From contig NZ_AP023257.1 of NCBI RefSeq assembly GCF_016756595.1, positions 6,154,001 to 6,218,000 of the forward strand: 64,000 nt of DNA. Reading direction: 5' to 3'. Within the stretch, counting starts at the first letter, position 1; every line of letters starts with the position of its first letter. The translations under genes and the position numbers were made by a program. Positions 44,324-53,577 of this stretch are shown here, in pieces. This stretch comes from Mesorhizobium sp. L-2-11 (GTDB taxonomy: Bacteria; Pseudomonadota; Alphaproteobacteria; Rhizobiales; Rhizobiaceae). The notes under the pieces were generated by a model that did no database searches, was not told the origin of the DNA, and worked only from the letters and a program-made list of their open reading frames with translations.

Positions 44324-44520
44324 TCAAAACAGGGCGCGTTGATTTCTGGCGTCATCGAACAGCCCGATATCGAGCGGCTTTTGCGCCGCGCGTGGGCGCA
44401 TCGGCGCGTCGGCCAAAAGGGCGAGGCGGTCGCGCGTGGTGGCTGGACACCGGGAATGAGCGTCTGCTCGCCTTGCGGCGTTGGCTCGGTCCGCAGGGTG
44501 TCGGGATCGCGCGCGCTCAT
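44324..44520 (-). pseudogene. Small conserved-looking ORF with a frameshift
   Basis: ATG at 44520 overlaps the ardC stop (ATGA). The first 27 codons (MSARDPDTLRTEPTPQGEQT) continue sensibly only after a frame change near 44440 into TTRDRLALLADAPMRPRA and IGLFDDARNQRALF. Either it is a broken small gene or the similarity of frames is chance. Confidence 0.4.
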
Positions 44521-44822
44521 GCCGCGATCTCGTCTTGTTGCGCGCGTTCGGCCTCGGCGTTGAAGCCCAGAAGAAAATCGGTGGCCTTGGAGGCAAGGCT
44601 GGCGGCGCGGAAGATGGCGCGATTGTCATCGCGCAGCACCTTCAGCCATGTGCCGATATAGTCGGCATGGCGCACGGTCGGCTCGATGCCGAGGGTCGAG
44701 CAGACAAAGGCTGCGGTGATTTCGGCAACCAGTTCCTCGCGCGCATAGGTCTTGGAACCGAAGGCGCCGGAGAGGTCGCGCGCCAGCCGCGCCGGGTGGC
44801 CGGTCCAGTGGCCAAGCTCGTG
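44517..44822 (-). pseudogene. ardC: ArdC-family antirestriction protein, C-terminal part
   Basis: It begins with the codons for HELGHWTGHPARLARDLSGA, that is, the zincin HEXXH motif, and continues to EERAQQDE-like C-terminus with EELVAEITAAFVCS. The N-terminal 219 codons are at 53637-54293. The six bases CACGAG (His-Glu) are present at both breakpoints; joining them once gives an intact 320-residue ArdC. The break falls exactly in the zinc-binding motif. Confidence 0.9.
44817..44822. repeat. 6-bp CTCGTG repeat at left end of GInt-type element
   Basis: CTCGTG (CACGAG on the coding strand, His-Glu of ardC) flanks the element here and at 53631-53636. It is the likely crossover core. Confidence 0.85.
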
Positions 44823-44903
44823 TTAGGTCACATCTCCATGGCGTCCTTTCTGTCATCTCCCTGATGGGGAATCAGGACAGTTTCTACGTATGAGACGCTG
44901 CTC

Positions 44904-44951
44904 CGCCTTTCGCGGGGAGCGGGCCCGAGGGCCTGCTCCCCGCGAAAGGCG
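44904..44951. other. Long perfect hairpin near left element end
   Basis: CGCCTTTCGCGGGGAGC is followed after 14 bases by its exact reverse complement (17-bp stem). It lies between the left end and ginA. A smaller palindrome (CCTGATGGGGAATCAGG) is at 44860-44876. They could be a terminator protecting the element from ardC-side transcription or recombinase-binding structure. Confidence 0.8.
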
Positions 44952-45245
44952 GGTCGCCCGAATTGGAGAGCCTTTGGCCGAGCTATTGTTCACTTCCGAT
45001 GAGTTTGCACCGAACGGTATGTCAGTCCCTGGCGTGCCGATGCTCCTCGACCGAGAGATGCGTCTGGTCGAACCGGCTTGTGCCTGGTTGCTGCACATTG
45101 CGCTCGTAAGAGGACGAACACGCAGCCGGCAGACATGGCGCACTTATGGTGAAGCCCTTTACGACTGGTGGCAGACCCTCGAAGCGAATGAGTGGATATG
45201 GGATGAGGTCGGCGTCGCGGAAATCGCTGCGTACCGAGATCGGAT

Positions 45246-45253
45246 GCTCTTTC
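45246..45253. repeat. 8-bp target duplication of IS66 in ginA (left)
   Basis: GCTCTTTC precedes the IS66 end at 45254 and recurs at 47784-47791. Confidence 0.95.
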
Positions 45254-45261
45254 GTAAGCGG

Positions 45262-46911
45262 TCAGCCGATAACGTCAGGCCTAAAGTTCCAAGGCATGAG
45301 CATTTCGATTTCGGATGCCGGCCAGCCTTGAGCGATGCGGGTCAAGGTCTGCGAGAGCCAGTCGAGCGGATCGACGCTGTTCATTTTGCAGGTTTGCAGC
45401 AAGGTGGCTACCGTCGCCCAGGTTCGTCCACCGCCGTGGCTGCCGGCGAATAGACTATTCTTTCGCGTGATCGTCTGGGGCCTGATTGCACGCTCGACGA
45501 TATTGGAGTCGATTTCGATGCGACCGTCCATCAGAAAGCGTTCCAGCGCCTCCCGCCGGGTGAGCGCGTAGCGGATCGCCTCGGCGGTCTTGGATTTTCC
45601 GGAGACCTTGCCCAGTTCCGCTTCCCATAGATCGAAGAGGCTCGCGACAATGGCCACGGACTTTTCCTGACGTAGCGCGGCGCGGCTTCCGGCATCCTTG
45701 CCGCGGACCTCGTCCTCGACCTTCCACAATTCGGTCATGGCGATGATCGAATCCGTCGCGGCCTGCGAGACCCCGCTGATGTGCAGGTCGTAGAATTTGC
45801 GCCGCAGGTGAGCCCAGCACCCGGCGAGCCGGATTGTTTCATTGCTGCCGGCTTTGGCCCGTGCCTTGACCAGGTTGGTATAGGCCGAGTAGCCATCCAC
45901 TTGCAGGATACCGCTGAATCCGGCGAGGTGGCGCGCCACGCAATCCGCACCTCTGCTGTCTTCAAAACGATAGGCAACCATTGGCGGACTGGTTCCGCCA
46001 TAGGGTCGGTCATCCCGTGCGTAGGCCCACAACCAGGCTTTCGTGGTTTTCCCGGAACCAGGGGCAAGGGTGGGCAAGGTCGTCTCGTCGGCGAAGACCC
46101 TTTCGCCCTCCTTGATGCGCTCCAGTATGTAATCAGCAAGCATCTGCAGCTCGAAGCCCAGATGCCCCATCCACTGCGCCATCAACGACCGGCTGATCTC
46201 GACGCCGTCGCGCAGATAGATCGCCTCCTGCCGATAAAGCGGGAGGCCGTCGGCGTATTTGGAGACGGCGATATAGGCGAGCAGCCGCTCCGTCGGCAGC
46301 CCGCTTTCGATGATGTGCGCCGGCGCCAGAGCCTGGACCACGCCGTCACGGCCCCGGAAGGCGTATTTGGGACGGCGCGTGACGATGACCTGGAACTTCG
46401 GCGGCACGACGTCCAGCCGCTCGGATCGATCCTCGCCGATCAGAACCTTTTCAAGCCCCTCGCAGTCGGCCGGGATTTCCGGCTCGACGACCTCCTCGAT
46501 GCGTTCGAGGTGGGCAGCAAAGCCCTTGCGCGGACGCGGGGCGCGCTTCGGCTTGTTCCCGACCGCGCGGTCGAGTTCGCTCCGGATTTCCGAAAGGCCG
46601 GTCTCGACCTCTTCGAAGGCAAAGGAGGCCTGCTCGTCGTCGATGGCCAGGCGTAGCCGCTCGGAACGCGTGCCATGTTGCGTGCGCTGTAAAACTTTCA
46701 GGATTGACGTGAGATTGGCGATCCGCTCGCTGGCGCTTTTCTCGACAGCTTTCAGCCGGGCGACCTCCGCCTCAGATGCTGCGATCCGAGCGTCGGCGAC
46801 TGCGATCCGGGCCTCGCTTGCAGCCTGCTCGCGAGCCATGGAAAGGATCATCGCCTTCAGCGCATCAACGTCGTCGGGAAGGGCAAGACCCGGTAGAACC
46901 ATGGCAAGCAA
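45262..46911 (-). CDS. tnpC: IS66 transposase TnpC
   Basis: A 549-residue transposase with the same sequence as the product of 1111-2760, including the N-terminal coiled-coil and the DDE segments. The frame is intact, so this copy should be active. Confidence 0.93.
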   Translation of the reverse strand: MLAMVLPGLALPDDVDALKAMILSMAREQAASEARIAVADARIAASEAEVARLKAVEKSASERIANLTSILKVLQRTQHGTRSERLRLAIDDEQASFAFEEVETGLSEIRSELDRAVGNKPKRAPRPRKGFAAHLERIEEVVEPEIPADCEGLEKVLIGEDRSERLDVVPPKFQVIVTRRPKYAFRGRDGVVQALAPAHIIESGLPTERLLAYIAVSKYADGLPLYRQEAIYLRDGVEISRSLMAQWMGHLGFELQMLADYILERIKEGERVFADETTLPTLAPGSGKTTKAWLWAYARDDRPYGGTSPPMVAYRFEDSRGADCVARHLAGFSGILQVDGYSAYTNLVKARAKAGSNETIRLAGCWAHLRRKFYDLHISGVSQAATDSIIAMTELWKVEDEVRGKDAGSRAALRQEKSVAIVASLFDLWEAELGKVSGKSKTAEAIRYALTRREALERFLMDGRIEIDSNIVERAIRPQTITRKNSLFAGSHGGGRTWATVATLLQTCKMNSVDPLDWLSQTLTRIAQGWPASEIEMLMPWNFRPDVIG

Positions 46912-46978
46912 CAGAGCACAAAAACAGCCGCTTTCCCAACCGTTCCAGCCGCATGATTCATCTTGCCGCAGGCCGGTT

Positions 46979-47323
46979 TCAGCCCGTCGATAACGGCCGC
47001 CTGACCCTGGCCGGACGAATCTTTTTCCAGTCCAGTCCGGCCAGAAGCGCCATCAACTGGGCGTGGTCGAGACGCATGCGCGCGGCCGATATCCCCGGCC
47101 AGCAGAAGCTGTGATCTTCCAGAGTCTTCGAATAAAGACAAACCCCGCTGCCGTCCCACCACACGATGCGAACCCGGTCCGCACGCTTCGAACGGAATAC
47201 GTGAAGTGCCCCCGAGAATGGGTCCAGGCCGCCATCCCTGACCAGCGCCATCAAAGATGCCGCGCCCTTGCGGAAGTCGACCGGCTGGCACGACACGTAA
47301 ACCACCACACCGGAAGCGATCAT
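46979..47323 (-). CDS. tnpB: IS66 accessory protein TnpB
   Basis: A 114-residue IS66 Orf2 protein with the same sequence as the product of 699-1043; its start overlaps the tnpA stop. Confidence 0.92.
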   Translation of the reverse strand: MIASGVVVYVSCQPVDFRKGAASLMALVRDGGLDPFSGALHVFRSKRADRVRIVWWDGSGVCLYSKTLEDHSFCWPGISAARMRLDHAQLMALLAGLDWKKIRPARVRRPLSTG

Positions 47324-47727
47324 GCCTTACGAACCGCGCGGATGATCCTCGCCAGGCGATCGGGATCGACATCGCCGCCGGCGCGCACCACTGCGTCGCC
47401 AATGACGATTTCCACCGTGTCGCTGCCCACCGCTTCAAAGCGCGTGAACTTCGCCGGCTTGCTCGCTCCCTCCGTCAGTGGCGCAACCATGCCCGACGAA
47501 AGCGCCTTGCGGCGCCACGCATAGAGCTGCGAGGGGTCCAGCCCCTCGGAACGCGCAACCGCCGAGACATTGCCCCCTGGCGAGAACGCTTCGGCGACAA
47601 GCCGTGCCTTCTCTTCGTCCGACCGATGGCGCGGCTTGCGTCGGGACGGCACAGGCTCCGCCGTCAAAATCTCGAATGTTCGATGATGGCTCATACTGTC
47701 GCTCATAGGATTCTCCGCATGATTCAT
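47320..47727 (-). CDS. tnpA: IS66 accessory protein TnpA
   Basis: A 135-residue HTH protein with the same sequence as the product of 295-702; first gene of this copy. Confidence 0.9.
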   Translation of the reverse strand: MNHAENPMSDSMSHHRTFEILTAEPVPSRRKPRHRSDEEKARLVAEAFSPGGNVSAVARSEGLDPSQLYAWRRKALSSGMVAPLTEGASKPAKFTRFEAVGSDTVEIVIGDAVVRAGGDVDPDRLARIIRAVRKA

Positions 47728-47783
47728 GCTGAAAATGAGCGATCAACCGCCTGCACGCTACGTGGGGACGCCTACGCGCTTAC

Positions 47784-47791
47784 GCTCTTTC
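47784..47791. repeat. 8-bp target duplication of IS66 in ginA (right)
   Basis: GCTCTTTC, identical to 45246-45253, directly after the IS66 end; the ginA frame resumes here. Confidence 0.95.
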
Positions 47792-48650
47792 GACCCAGCG
47801 ATCACACCGGACGGGCCTATGCCCGCAGCACCGTCAATGGTCGCCTCAGAACATTGGCTTTGTTCTATCGATGGTGTGTTGCTGCGGGTCTCACTGATAC
47901 TGCACCGTTCAACACGAGCGAACTTGCGCTGTCGCGACGTCAGCCGCAGGGATTCCTCACTCATGTTGATGCCACCGGCGGGCGACAGCTCGCCAATGAA
48001 CTGACTATCCGGCAAACCTCGGCGCTGCCAAAACCGCTGTCGCCGGTCGCGTTGCGACGCGTGATGGCTGGCCTGGGGTCTCGCGACCGTTTGATAATCG
48101 AATGGGCTGTCACAACCGGCATGCGCCGGATGGAGGTAGCCGGATTGAGACTGCGGTCACTTCCACGATCCAGTCTGGATGCTCTGGTCGTCGTCAGAAT
48201 CGAAGCCACGAAAGGGGGCAAAACGCGGACGGTTTATCCGCCATTGTCCCTGATCGATCGCACGCTCGCCTATGCGCGCGAAGAGCGAGCGGTCATCGTT
48301 CGACGAGCCAAATTGCGGCACGCCGACTACGCGGAACCAGATGCTGTCTTCCTGACGGAAGCCGGTCGCGGAATCAGTGCTCGCCGTGTCGGTGCAATGT
48401 TCGCCGCCGCGGCCGGGACAGCAGGTGTGACGGCAAGCTTCCATGCGCTGCGACATACCTTTGCGACAGCGATGCTCCGGTTCTTGCAACGGCGGGCGCA
48501 AGACGAGCCGGAGCTCAATCCACTTCTCACCCTCCAGGTGGTGTTAGGACATGCCGATCTTTCTACGACGGCAATCTATCTGCGCGTGCTGGCGACAGAT
48601 CTGACACTGGTGGAATCCTCTGTCGACGAACTTTACGGGGCTCTTCTACA

Positions 48651-50438
48651 ATGAAGCGGCAACGCAAAGATTATCGGCTCGATCCATCGCCTATACCGCT
48701 CGCTGGCGAGCCTACTTCGCTGGTGGTCAACTTCCTTGATCCCAACGGTCGACTGGAAAAAAGCTTCGACTTCTCGATCTATGGAATGACACCAAGAGTC
48801 GCTGCCGAAATCGCGCTTGCCTTCCGCAACCACCATGCCGGTCACAGTCCGGCCACGCGCGAGGGAGCGTTCCATGCGCTTCGCCGTTGGTTTGTGTTCC
48901 TTGGTGAGCAAAATCCCGCCATCACATCGATGCGGGATGTCGATACAACAACGCTACGAGCTTTTATTGCGTGGCTCGATACCAAACCGTGGACCAAGAG
49001 TTCTCGCCATGGCACCTGGTCCGTGCTCAAACAGATGGTTCGCTGGCTGAAGCGCAATCGGCCTGAGCTCGTCGCCACCGATCTGGAAATCCCGTTCAAC
49101 GCCTTTCCTCGCAAGAATGCAGAGACGCGTCCCCGCGAGGCGCTGAGCCGGTCTGAGATGGAAGCGATCCTCTCCGCGGCTCGCAAAGACATAGAAGCAA
49201 TCTGGTCGACCTTCCAGGCTGGGAAAACCCTGCTCTCCCAGGTCGACCGCGAGGCTATCGCGCGGGAACGGGATCTCAGTCGGCTCGACCTTGATGATCT
49301 CGGTGTGATGCTCGCTGTCATCGTCGAGCATTACGGCGGGTTGGTTCCTCCCCAGAACGTGACGCTGGAGCGCGGTGCTGGTCGATGGCGGCTTCACTTC
49401 GCCTCGCTTAAGCATGGCGGGAACCAGAAGCTCGCGAGCTATCTTCACACCCTGCCCGAAACGCTGATTCCATACATGATCGCCATCGGGGCGCAGAGCT
49501 ACGCGAACCCCGAGGCCCTCCGAGAACTTCGACGGGACTGCATGAGCGATCATCTGCTTTTAGATGGCCGGGAAGTCATGACGTGGTCGAAGGGCCGCTC
49601 AAACCGAGTGCAGCGGCGAAGCTTCCTGCGTGACAAAAGTTTGTCGGTGCCTCACCTCATCGATCAGGTAGTGGAAATGACGGCGTTATTGATGCCCCAT
49701 GTTCCGGCGCATGATCGCGAGCGGCTCTTTCTGGTCGCGAGCATAAACGGCACGCGTGCGATCAAGCTGATCCCCGACTACTTGATGAGTAAGCACGTCA
49801 GATTGTTCGCCCAACGTCACGGCCTTGTTGACGAAAAAGGCGCGCCGCTCGCGCTCACCCTGGCCGCGCTGCGAACTACGGGGCTCACTCTCGCGCATGA
49901 AACGCTCGGGCACGATATCCTGAAGACCCAGATCCTCGCCAATCACGCCACGCCGGATACAACGCAGCGCTATATCGATCGGCCGATCGTGCGAAAGGCC
50001 CAGGAGCGCATTATCGGTGATCTGCAATTACGCTTCGTCGAAGCCATTCGCAGCCCCCACGATGAGGCTGATGACGAACGTGATGCCGACGTAGCGACAG
50101 TCCAGGCCGAATATGCCACGGCTGCCGGCTTCATCTGCAAGGATCCACTCGCGGGCGTCGGGGAAGGCCAGAAAACTGGCCGTCTATGCACGGCCTGGCT
50201 GGGCTGCTTCACCTGCCCGAACGCGGTGATTCCTCTCGATCCTGGTGTTCTAATCCGGTTGCTGTCGACGCGAGATGCCCTTGTCGCGGCACGTCAAGCG
50301 CTGGCTCCGGACCGCTGGCGGCTCCTCTACGCGCCGAAACTGGAAATCCTCGAGCACGACATCCTGCCGCGCTTCTCGCCGGAGCTTCACTTGGCCGCGT
50401 CCATGGAAGCGGCACCAGCTCTGCCGGTGATCGAATGA
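48651..50438 (+). CDS. ginB: GinB, large tyrosine-recombinase-like protein
   Basis: A 595-residue protein. An N-terminal SAM-like core-binding region (SPATREGAFHALRRWFVFL) leads into a divergent phage-integrase domain. The C-terminal catalytic boxes are partly degenerate: LAALRTTGLTLAHETLGHD has Ala where the usual His stands, while NHATPDTTQRYIDR keeps His and Tyr. A Cys-containing segment (CTAWLGCFTCPNAV) lies near the end. The start overlaps the ginA stop and the stop overlaps ginC, both as ATGA. In GInts all of ginABC are needed for movement. Confidence 0.85.
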   Translation: MKRQRKDYRLDPSPIPLAGEPTSLVVNFLDPNGRLEKSFDFSIYGMTPRVAAEIALAFRNHHAGHSPATREGAFHALRRWFVFLGEQNPAITSMRDVDTTTLRAFIAWLDTKPWTKSSRHGTWSVLKQMVRWLKRNRPELVATDLEIPFNAFPRKNAETRPREALSRSEMEAILSAARKDIEAIWSTFQAGKTLLSQVDREAIARERDLSRLDLDDLGVMLAVIVEHYGGLVPPQNVTLERGAGRWRLHFASLKHGGNQKLASYLHTLPETLIPYMIAIGAQSYANPEALRELRRDCMSDHLLLDGREVMTWSKGRSNRVQRRSFLRDKSLSVPHLIDQVVEMTALLMPHVPAHDRERLFLVASINGTRAIKLIPDYLMSKHVRLFAQRHGLVDEKGAPLALTLAALRTTGLTLAHETLGHDILKTQILANHATPDTTQRYIDRPIVRKAQERIIGDLQLRFVEAIRSPHDEADDERDADVATVQAEYATAAGFICKDPLAGVGEGQKTGRLCTAWLGCFTCPNAVIPLDPGVLIRLLSTRDALVAARQALAPDRWRLLYAPKLEILEHDILPRFSPELHLAASMEAAPALPVIE

Positions 50439-52255
50439 AGGCGCGACGTGCTCGAAAACCTGTTCTCGCCGAGTGGTCCGAAGCACCGCTCTCGCAATGG
50501 AGCCGGTTCGGCGATGATGAATGGTTGCTCGACATCCGGACCGCCGGCCGGCGCGCCGACCAGAACAAAATGAGCTGGACGATCGCCTTGCCGGAGGGAG
50601 CTGTCATCAGTGAAGACGCGTGGCGTGCTCTCCATGAAACCGCGAAGCAGTTCTTATGGTCGATGACCGTGAATCCACCAGCCGGTCGCAAGCGGCTGTC
50701 ACCAACGTCGGTGCATGGCAAAGCCATCACCCTGAAAACCATGATCCGGTGGATGGTGCTCGACGGACTGGAGACGTTCAGCAGCATTGATGCCGCGGCC
50801 GTGGAGCGGCTGCGAGCCTGGCTGCTGACACGAGTGGGATACCGGGGAAAGCCCATCACGGCGAACACCATCGTCAACTACATGGTGGTGCTGAAGGATC
50901 TCTATCGACAGCGAACCAAGCTTGATGATGCCCCGTTGATCGATCCTCTGCCGCAGGAGACGACCTATGAGGCGGCAGGCCTGACGCCCGCGACGCGCGG
51001 TGCGATCCCGTTCATTCCCGATGCCATTGCGATCTCCTTGCTGAATACCGCTCTGCAATGGGTGGAGGACCATGGTCCAACGATCGTGAAAGCAGAGACG
51101 ATCCGACGCGAGGCACGGGCGTTCGGACTGACCCAAGGGGCAAAAAGGCAAGCTTCCTACCATGTACGCAAGGCATTGCGGCGTGCCGATCTGAAAGGCC
51201 CTGCGGGCGAAGCACTGTCCGGCGCGTATGCGGTCCGCCACGCTGCCACGCATCTCGCGGAGGCCTGCTATATCATCATTGCCGGCTTCGTCGGCATGCG
51301 CGTGAGCGAAATCCTCTCGACCGAGGTCGGTGCCATCGAGTTCCACCCCATCGGGGATACCGGCGTCGATCAAGCCTACATTGTCGCGCGGTTGTTCAAG
51401 ACCGTCGACCAGCATGGCGGACGACTGGAGCGCTGGATTGCTCCTGACCCCGTGGTGAAGGCGGTCAGCCTACTTGAGCAGCTGAGTGCACCGTTGCGTA
51501 AAGCGTCCGGAAGGCGAGAACTCTTCCTCGTCAAAAATACCCAGTACGGCGAGATCGTCCCGGTCACCCAGATGCATATCGGCTGGCGGATCAACGATTT
51601 TGCCCGACATGTTGGCGTGCCCATGCACGAGGGAAAGCCTTGGGCATTCAGCAGCCACCAGTTCCGCAAGACGTTTGCGCGCTTTATCGCGCGAAAGGAC
51701 CGGTCGCAACTTCTTGGCCTTGCGGGGCATTACAAACACGCATCGGTCGCGATGACCGCGCGTGGTTATGTCGGCAGCGACTTCGATCTCCGGCAACTCG
51801 TCGATCATGAAAACCGGGCGGAAACAGCCACGGCATTGGAACGAATGCTGGTCAGCGATCGACTTGCCGGGCGCATGGGCGAGCGCATTGTCGCGGGCAA
51901 CGCCCGGTTCCGGGGACGCGCCGGCGAGCAGGTCCGTCAGGATTACATCGAGTTTGTCCTCGCCGAAACGGACCTGCGCATCCACGCCTGCGATTACGGC
52001 TGGTGTGTGTTCCAGCAGGAGACCAGTCGTTGTGGAGGTGAAATAGCACCCAGCGAGGCCGGCCGGAGTCCATCTGTCTGCCTGGGCTGCGCGAACATGG
52101 TGATCGAGCCGCAGCATGCGCCTTATTGGCAGGACCGTCGGACGAGGAACCAGGTGTTGCTCCCTGCCGCCAACGAAATGACGGTCGCGGTTCTCACCGA
52201 GGCAATCGAACAATGCGACAATGTCCTGATCAGGATCGGAGAACATGATGGATGA
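50435..52255 (+). CDS. ginC: GinC, large tyrosine recombinase
   Basis: A 606-residue recombinase. Conserved boxes: IIIAGFVGMRVSEILS (first Arg), FSSHQFRKTFARF (His-x-x-Arg) and GLAGHYKHASVAMTARGYVG (His and Tyr). The C-terminus has several cysteines (CDYGWCVFQQETSRC, CLGCANMV) that may bind zinc. ATG at 50435 overlaps the ginB stop. The frame is intact. With GinA disrupted, it may still bind the element ends but probably cannot complete the reaction. Confidence 0.85.
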   Translation: MKARRARKPVLAEWSEAPLSQWSRFGDDEWLLDIRTAGRRADQNKMSWTIALPEGAVISEDAWRALHETAKQFLWSMTVNPPAGRKRLSPTSVHGKAITLKTMIRWMVLDGLETFSSIDAAAVERLRAWLLTRVGYRGKPITANTIVNYMVVLKDLYRQRTKLDDAPLIDPLPQETTYEAAGLTPATRGAIPFIPDAIAISLLNTALQWVEDHGPTIVKAETIRREARAFGLTQGAKRQASYHVRKALRRADLKGPAGEALSGAYAVRHAATHLAEACYIIIAGFVGMRVSEILSTEVGAIEFHPIGDTGVDQAYIVARLFKTVDQHGGRLERWIAPDPVVKAVSLLEQLSAPLRKASGRRELFLVKNTQYGEIVPVTQMHIGWRINDFARHVGVPMHEGKPWAFSSHQFRKTFARFIARKDRSQLLGLAGHYKHASVAMTARGYVGSDFDLRQLVDHENRAETATALERMLVSDRLAGRMGERIVAGNARFRGRAGEQVRQDYIEFVLAETDLRIHACDYGWCVFQQETSRCGGEIAPSEAGRSPSVCLGCANMVIEPQHAPYWQDRRTRNQVLLPAANEMTVAVLTEAIEQCDNVLIRIGEHDG

Positions 52256-52694
52256 CCCACGCTCGCCTTCCGCCTTGTCTGCGGCGCGCGCTTATCGTGC
52301 GGCGCTGGCTCGACTGGTTCGTGGCGAGGGCCGCCATCCGGATCATCAGGGGCGCATCGTGAGGATCAGTCCCGCTTCGGTCGCGCGTGAAGCGGGGAAA
52401 AGCCGAAATCCGCTCTACACGACACATCGCGACATCCTCGATGAGATCGAGGCCGCCGTACAGGCACCAGGTCCTTCCAAAGACCTCGCGGCCCGGGTGA
52501 CGGAAATGGAGGTTGAGATTGCACAGCTCCGTTCCGAAGCCCGCCGGCACAGCGAAGAAAAGCGGAAGCTGGCGAGCGAAAATCTAGCACTCCTTCACCG
52601 GGCGAGGACGGCGGAGGACAAACTGGCATCCTCGCAGCGGCGGGCGCCATTGGCGCCTGCCGCTGCGTTGCCTGTCAGGCCGCTACCGCGCTGA
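52245..52694 (+). CDS. ginD: GinD, small coiled-coil accessory protein
   Basis: A 149-residue protein. An HTH-like start (ISPASVAREAGKSRNPLYT) is followed by a helical, heptad-rich stretch (VTEMEVEIAQLRSEARR to LLHRARTAEDKL). It overlaps the end of ginC by 11 bases and is the last gene of the gin operon, matching the size and place of GinD in GInts and the small third gene of Tn554-like elements. It likely binds DNA with the recombinases; no enzyme motif is seen. Confidence 0.75.
   Translation: MMDDPRSPSALSAARAYRAALARLVRGEGRHPDHQGRIVRISPASVAREAGKSRNPLYTTHRDILDEIEAAVQAPGPSKDLAARVTEMEVEIAQLRSEARRHSEEKRKLASENLALLHRARTAEDKLASSQRRAPLAPAAALPVRPLPR
52635..52665. terminator. Hairpin between converging ginD and ardC-like gene
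   Basis: CAGCGGCGGGCGCC, loop ATT, GGCGCCTGCCGCTG: 13 of 14 positions pair. It lies in the last codons of ginD just before the converging ardC-like gene ends, so it may stop transcription from both sides. No U-tract follows, hence moderate confidence. Confidence 0.5.
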
Positions 52695-53577
52695 TCTGCT
52701 GGCAGGGCTGTTGCGCATGCATCCAGTCGACAGCGGCCTGAGCCTTGCTTGAGGCCGTGAAGATGGCGGAGGTATCGGCGCGAAGGACCTTCAACCAACT
52801 GGAGATATAGGCGGCGTGATCCGGCCTTGGCCGTGCCGATATCGATAGATCGGCGAGAACCATGGCTGCTCCAGCGTCAGCAATTATCTCCTCCATGGCA
52901 TAGGCTTCGGAGCCGAACCGTCCGGATAGATCGCGGTCGAGTCTGTGTTTTACTCCTGACGCGTGAAGACCTTCATGGAAAAGCACGCTGTAATGAGACG
53001 CGACGTCGCGGAATGAGCTGAAAACTGGCATATGCACCCGATCAGCCGAAGGCAAATAGTAGGCTTCGTTGCCTCCATATACGGTGCTGATCCCAAGGTT
53101 CGCATAGAAAGCATCAGCGTGTGCGATACGTTCTTCTTCCGAGCGGGCAACCGCCGGTTCTGGCTCATAACCATCGACCTGGGCGCAGTTGAACACCGAA
53201 TAGCCGCGGGCGAATAGACGCCGACGCTCACCATCATTGGAATCATCATCCTCATAAGTCTTGCCGCCGATCTGCCCCCAGAAGACGACGGTTGTGGATC
53301 TCTCACCTTTGCGCACCTGGGCACCAAGGGCCTGCCATTGGCGATACGTTCCCCAGAGGCCGGCAGGATATCCAGCGCTATGCGCCGCGACCCACAAGGC
53401 AAGTGTGTTCACGCCACGGTAGGCCTTGCCGGATGCAATATTGGTCGGCCGGGCAGTGGCTGTTCCATCATGATGCCAGGGCATCACATACTCGCCAGCA
53501 CCGGCTTCGATGGCAGCGATAATCTCTTCAGTGATGCGGGCATAAACATCTGCTCGGTTCAGAGAAGCCATCGTCAT
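52675..53577 (-). CDS. ardC: ArdC-like antirestriction/zincin protein carried by the GInt-type element
   Basis: A 300-residue ArdC-family protein. An N-terminal ssDNA-binding-type domain (DVYARITEEIIAAIEAG, MPWHHDG, YRGVNTLALW, GERSTTVVFW) is followed by a zincin domain with HEXXH as HEGLH and EEIIADAGAAM downstream. ArdC proteins protect incoming DNA from restriction; protease activity is inferred from the motif. It is preceded by GGGAGGG. Its ATG overlaps the stop of the truncated native ardC N-terminus (ATGA), so it is placed to be translated from the native ardC transcript. It differs widely in sequence from the native protein. Confidence 0.87.
   Translation of the reverse strand: MTMASLNRADVYARITEEIIAAIEAGAGEYVMPWHHDGTATARPTNIASGKAYRGVNTLALWVAAHSAGYPAGLWGTYRQWQALGAQVRKGERSTTVVFWGQIGGKTYEDDDSNDGERRRLFARGYSVFNCAQVDGYEPEPAVARSEEERIAHADAFYANLGISTVYGGNEAYYLPSADRVHMPVFSSFRDVASHYSVLFHEGLHASGVKHRLDRDLSGRFGSEAYAMEEIIADAGAAMVLADLSISARPRPDHAAYISSWLKVLRADTSAIFTASSKAQAAVDWMHAQQPCQQISAVAA

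Larger units (their letters stand above)
45254..47783 (-). mobile_element. Complete IS66-family insertion sequence in ginA (2530 bp)
   Basis: Same ends, gene content and length as the copy at 239-2768, in the opposite orientation to ginA. A perfect 8-bp duplication flanks it. The near-identical copies imply recent activity on this island. Confidence 0.96.
44974..48654 (+). pseudogene. ginA: GinA tyrosine recombinase, interrupted by IS66
   Basis: Coding parts are 44974-45253 and 47792-48654. Joined across the IS66 (one copy of GCTCTTTC kept) they make 381 codons with no stop. The tyrosine recombinase residues are present: TTGMRRMEVAGL (first Arg), HALRHTFATAM (His-x-x-Arg) and LGHADLSTTAIYLRV (His and Tyr). 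The TTG start at 44974 follows GGAGAG; an ATG at 44890 would place a long hairpin inside the gene. The stop overlaps the ginB start. The split probably immobilises the whole element. Confidence 0.88.

Noticed and set aside
43000-44661. Large plus-strand open frame of 553 codons
   Set aside because: Antisense to the ParB-like, DUF2958 and ardC genes, with no recognisable protein pattern.
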